Origin: Pseudomonadota bacterium
GTDB taxonomy: Bacteria; Myxococcota; Bradymonadia; UBA4248
Direction of reading: 5' to 3'
Assembly (NCBI GenBank): GCA_017613855.1
Contig: JAGACY010000151.1
Span: 1 to 7,608 of the forward strand
DNA: 7,608 nucleotides
Positions 6,320 to 7,608 of the stretch are shown here, piece by piece. Position 1 is the stretch's first letter. Every line of letters starts with the position of its first letter. Position numbers and translations under genes: made by a program. The notes under the pieces were generated by a model that worked only from the letters and a program-made list of their open reading frames with translations, ran no database searches and was not told the origin of the DNA.

Positions 6320-6482
6320 GGCTCTGTTTAACGAGTGTGGAGGTTTTATTCACGAAAGATTGAAATTCTGGCTCAGAGCTTAGAGCTTGGAGCTTAGAGA
6401 AAGAATTCACCACTCAAAGCTCAAAGCTCTAAGCTCTAAGCAATAAGGATACGAAACATATCCACGGTGGTTAAACAGAGCC
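6320..6482. mobile_element. MITE-like non-autonomous element with 13-bp terminal inverted repeats
   Basis: The 163-bp segment begins GGCTCTGTTTAAC (6320-6332) and ends GTTAAACAGAGCC (6470-6482), perfect 13-bp inverted ends. Similarity resumes further in with GTGGA at positions 18-22 of each end. It is flanked by TTTATTTA (6312-6319) and ATTATTTA (6483-6490), identical at 7 of 8 bases, consistent with an 8-bp target duplication. It has no open frame for a transposase, so it would need one supplied in trans. The ends have the GGCTCTGT style of several insertion-sequence families, but I cannot assign the family. It is inserted between the divergent lipoprotein and kinase genes. Confidence 0.62.
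6371..6441. repeat. Long imperfect hairpin built of heptamer repeats inside the MITE-like element
   Basis: The left arm (6371-6399) repeats AGAGCTT-type heptamers. The right arm (6413-6441) carries CTCAAAG twice and then CTCTAAG twice. The arms are complementary at 26 of 29 positions around a 13-base loop (6400-6412). A transcript would fold into a long stem. Heptamer repeats in both arms suggest growth by slippage or gene conversion between arms. Confidence 0.75.
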
Positions 6483-6602
6483 ATTATTTATCATTTTAAG
6501 CTTTATCCAAACATGAATTTCTTTTTAAGATAAGATCCCCTCTGTACGATTGTCCCACGCAGACGGGCCACCATTCTATTACACCGTACAGCGCATGTGA
6601 AA

Positions 6603-7608
6603 ATGGAAAATCTTTCCCCTAAAATCGAAACCGAAACGCATCCAAGAACAGCAGAACACAAAGCAGACATCACGCAATCATCCTTGCGCGATAAATATAC
6701 CATTATTCGCGAAATTGGCCACGGCACGCAAGGGCGCATTTATCTTGCAAAGCGCAACGAAGACGGGGCTCAGGTAGCGATCAAACAGCTCAATATTGAG
6801 TCGGTCAAAACCTGGAAAGAATACGAATTATTCAGGCGCGAAGCGAATGTGCTTGCATCCCTGGATATACAAGGCATCGCGAAGTTTTACGAAGCCATCG
6901 AATGCCTCGAAGATGATCCCCCTTGTGCCTACATCGTACAGGAATACATCCGGGGACAGTCACTTGCTGCAATGATTAAGGCGGGACACCGCTTTGCGCT
7001 CAATCGGGTTTACGATATTATTCTACAGCTTTTAGGTATTCTCGATCAGCTTCAAAAGCATGAACCGCCCATTGTTCATCGCGACATCAAGCCATCGAAT
7101 ATCATGCTCAAACCATTGGATGGAGATGATTTCGAAGTTTATTTGATCGACTTTGGCGCGGTTGCAAATCCTCAAATCCAGAGCGGTGGATCGACGGTTG
7201 CCGGTACTTTTGGCTATATGGCCCCAGAACAAATGATGGGCAAACCCGAACCGGCGAGTGATATTTATTCACTTGGGGCGGTTGCGGTGCACTTGATTTC
7301 GGGTAGATCACCGGCAGAAATGCCCGTAAAGGACTTTCACCTGATTTTTGAACCGGACATGCAGAACATGCCACCGGCATTGGTGGCTGCTTTGCGGCGA
7401 ATGCTCACTCCAAACGTCGCCGATCGTCTGTGTGATATCGATGCATTGTCAAAATTATTTCATGCCTTTTCTGAAAGCATCTATCGCAGCCAAACGCATT
7501 CTAACGATAAATCCCTATCGAATGAAGAATTTGAAAAGCGCTTAAAACAAGTCGAGAATTATGGTCAGGAAGGCAATATCGAACTCTGGCAAAGGCTGCA
7601 GGATGAGT
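6603..7608 (+). CDS. Ser/Thr protein kinase, C-terminally truncated by the window edge
   Basis: An open frame of 335 codons with no stop before the window ends. The kinase domain starts near residue 32: glycine loop GHGTQG (39-44), Lys61 in VAIK, helix-C Glu80, catalytic HRDIKPSN (159-166, Asp161), DFG (183-185) and GTFGYMAPE (201-209). All catalytic residues are present, so it is probably an active RD-type Hanks kinase phosphorylating Ser/Thr. The N-terminal extension is only about 30 residues, unlike the long arm of the first kinase. After the domain (about 290) a charged region (EEFEKRLKQVENYG) begins and is cut off; it may be helical or start a further domain. ATG 6603 is chosen; in-frame GTG at 6597 is an alternative, and neither has a clear Shine-Dalgarno. 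The frame is closed upstream by TAA at 6531-6533. A MITE-like element lies 120 bp upstream and could affect its expression. Confidence 0.93.
   Translation, partial: MENLSPKIETETHPRTAEHKADITQSSLRDKYTIIREIGHGTQGRIYLAKRNEDGAQVAIKQLNIESVKTWKEYELFRREANVLASLDIQGIAKFYEAIECLEDDPPCAYIVQEYIRGQSLAAMIKAGHRFALNRVYDIILQLLGILDQLQKHEPPIVHRDIKPSNIMLKPLDGDDFEVYLIDFGAVANPQIQSGGSTVAGTFGYMAPEQMMGKPEPASDIYSLGAVAVHLISGRSPAEMPVKDFHLIFEPDMQNMPPALVAALRRMLTPNVADRLCDIDALSKLFHAFSESIYRSQTHSNDKSLSNEEFEKRLKQVENYGQEGNIELWQRLQDE

Larger units (their letters stand above)
6004..6602. other. Non-coding or decayed 0.6-kb intergenic region
   Basis: This gap separates the divergent lipoprotein and second kinase genes. It contains the open-frame remnant (to 6179), the palindrome at 6128-6153, and the MITE-like element at 6320-6482. 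Frames between 6180 and 6319 are broken by stops on both strands. I see no confident promoter for either flanking gene: a weak TTGTCC (6550-6555) followed 18 bp later by TTCTAT precedes the kinase but matches consensus poorly. Confidence 0.6.

Overview
The window looks like chromosomal DNA from a moderate-GC relative of the Myxococcota/Bradymonadota (former Deltaproteobacteria). This rests on the gene style: eukaryotic-type Ser/Thr kinases with long disordered arms, and a secreted lipoprotein with a Cys-rich repeat stalk. No marker gene is present, so the placement is inference.

Layout. Bases 1-70 probably hold the last codons of an upstream gene that overlaps the next one by ATGA. A complete Ser/Thr kinase gene (67-2037, +) follows; its product has a disordered N-terminus and a single C-terminal membrane anchor. 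It converges on a MATE-family multidrug exporter (2143-3579, -). A strong promoter-like sequence (TTGAAC, 17 bp, TATAAT) lies just upstream of the exporter and argues for a shorter protein than the longest open frame. Between the exporter and the next gene is a cluster of three tight hairpins (3672-3752). Then comes a large lipoprotein gene (3772-5988, -): signal peptide, Cys-rich stalk with four 60-bp tandem repeats, an Ig-like domain, and a C-terminal half with motifs of the TagC/helveticin J/phage P68 receptor-binding beta-propeller group.

The 0.6-kb stretch 6004-6602 has no convincing intact gene but is full of structure. It holds a 59-codon open frame that touches the lipoprotein start by ATGA, a near-perfect 26-bp palindrome, and a 163-bp MITE-like element (6320-6482) with perfect 13-bp terminal inverted repeats, a near-perfect 8-bp flanking duplication and an internal hairpin made of heptamer repeats. 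A second Ser/Thr kinase gene starts at 6603 (+) and runs off the right edge.

How the genes relate: apart from the short ATGA overlaps, the gene orientations do not form one operon. The two kinases suggest a signalling-rich neighbourhood. The exporter and lipoprotein are both envelope proteins on the minus strand but are separated by hairpins and a promoter, so they are probably separate transcription units. I see no CRISPR, rRNA, tRNA or classical defence system.
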